A DNA stretch of 64,000 bases from Fulvimonas sp. R45 (GTDB lineage: Bacteria; Pseudomonadota; Gammaproteobacteria; Xanthomonadales; Rhodanobacteraceae). The stretch's first letter is position 1. The number at the start of each line of letters is the position of its first letter. The notes under the pieces were generated by a model, which was not told the DNA's origin, ran no database searches, and worked only from the letters and a program-made list of their open reading frames with translations. Of this stretch, positions 63,764 to 64,000 are shown in pieces. Both the position numbers and the translations under genes were made by a program. The stretch is from NCBI RefSeq assembly GCF_030504985.1, contig NZ_JASERU010000006.1, forward strand, positions 62,001 through 126,000, in the 5' to 3' direction.

Positions 63764-64000
63764 ATGAACCTCCTAGGCCTCTCCGGCAGCCTGCGCCGGG
63801 CCTCGTTCAACACCGCGCTGCTGCATGCCGCGCGGGAGCTGGCGCCGCCGGGCGCCGCCATCGCCATCCACGACCTGCACGGCCTGCCGCTGTTCGACCA
63901 GGACGTGGAAGAGCAGGGCGACCCCGCGCCGGTCGCCGCGCTCAAGGACGCGGTGGCGCGGGCCGATGCGCTGCTGCTGGCGTGTCCCGAATACAACGGC
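63764..64000 (+). CDS. NADPH-dependent FMN reductase (partial, runs off the window)
   Basis: The first 79 codons of a flavodoxin-like reductase. The flavin phosphate loop GLSGSLRRASFNTALL and the later CPEYNG (flavin ring contact) mark the FMN_red family (chromate/quinone reductase type). The start at 63764 follows the phosphoribosyltransferase by 22 bases. The rest lies beyond 64000. Confidence 0.9.
   Translation, partial: MNLLGLSGSLRRASFNTALLHAARELAPPGAAIAIHDLHGLPLFDQDVEEQGDPAPVAALKDAVARADALLLACPEYNG

Overview
The window is uniformly GC-rich and densely coded, with a gene order typical of Gammaproteobacteria. Core blocks (tig-clpP-clpX-lon-hupB-ppiD; gloB-methyltransferase-rnhA-dnaQ; rpoE-rseA-mucD-lepA-lepB-DUF4845-rnc-era-recO; ydbH-ydbL; rlmD; nagZ), the stop-start overlaps and REP hairpins of the kind common in Xanthomonadaceae point to the order Lysobacterales (Xanthomonadales), most likely a Rhodanobacteraceae member (Rhodanobacter/Dyella/Frateuria-like). 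The placement is inferred from gene content; no species is claimed.

Layout. 0.1-8 kb: an MFS symporter, DUF2461 and exonuclease I (sbcB), then orn, folP, glmM and a 2-oxoglutarate/Fe(II)-type oxygenase. 8-10.5 kb: a short-chain dehydrogenase, tpiA, secG and tRNA-Leu(GAG). 10.5-14.5 kb: a small accessory patch directly behind that tRNA, with the C-terminal remnant of a tyrosine integrase, an AraC regulator divergent from a short-chain dehydrogenase, and azoR divergent from a LysR regulator across a clear palindrome. 14.5-16.4 kb: a methionine/glutamine-type aminotransferase translationally overlapped by its omega-amidase partner. 16.5-17.5 kb: a five-tRNA operon (Arg-Pro-Arg-His-Lys) and tRNA-Leu(TAG). 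17.6-26.5 kb: trigger factor, ClpP, ClpX, Lon, HU, two tRNAs and PpiD, a protein folding and turnover block. 26.6-32.4 kb: MltD-like transglycosylase with gloB, then a methyltransferase, rnhA, dnaQ, tRNA-Ser, a PP2C phosphatase and a TetR regulator. 32.6-36.6 kb: ppsA, its divergent regulator ppsR and a DUF1249 protein. 36.7-42 kb: tRNA-Ala/Glu/Asp, a CPA2 antiporter, an FKBP isomerase, ugd, slyX and DUF2058.

42-64 kb: a FadJ-type beta-oxidation protein, an unassigned protein overlapping a GGDEF/EAL protein, the sigma-E stress operon (rpoE-rseA-mucD) with an autoregulatory-type promoter, the lepA-lepB-DUF4845-rnc-era-recO block, a REC-HPt protein, YdbH and a YdbL-type lipoprotein, rlmD, a CYTH protein, nagZ, a phosphoribosyltransferase and the start of an FMN reductase cut by the window edge.

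Most of the window is ordinary core genome. The unusual signals are in small non-coding or inserted DNA: a 268-bp MITE-like element flanked by 5-bp direct repeats; a second MITE-like element of 235 bp inserted exactly in the loop of a REP hairpin; a twin-hairpin REP inserted in frame inside ppsA with a sister copy 2 kb away; and an integrase remnant behind tRNA-Leu. No CRISPR array, rRNA, intact transposase or defence system was found.
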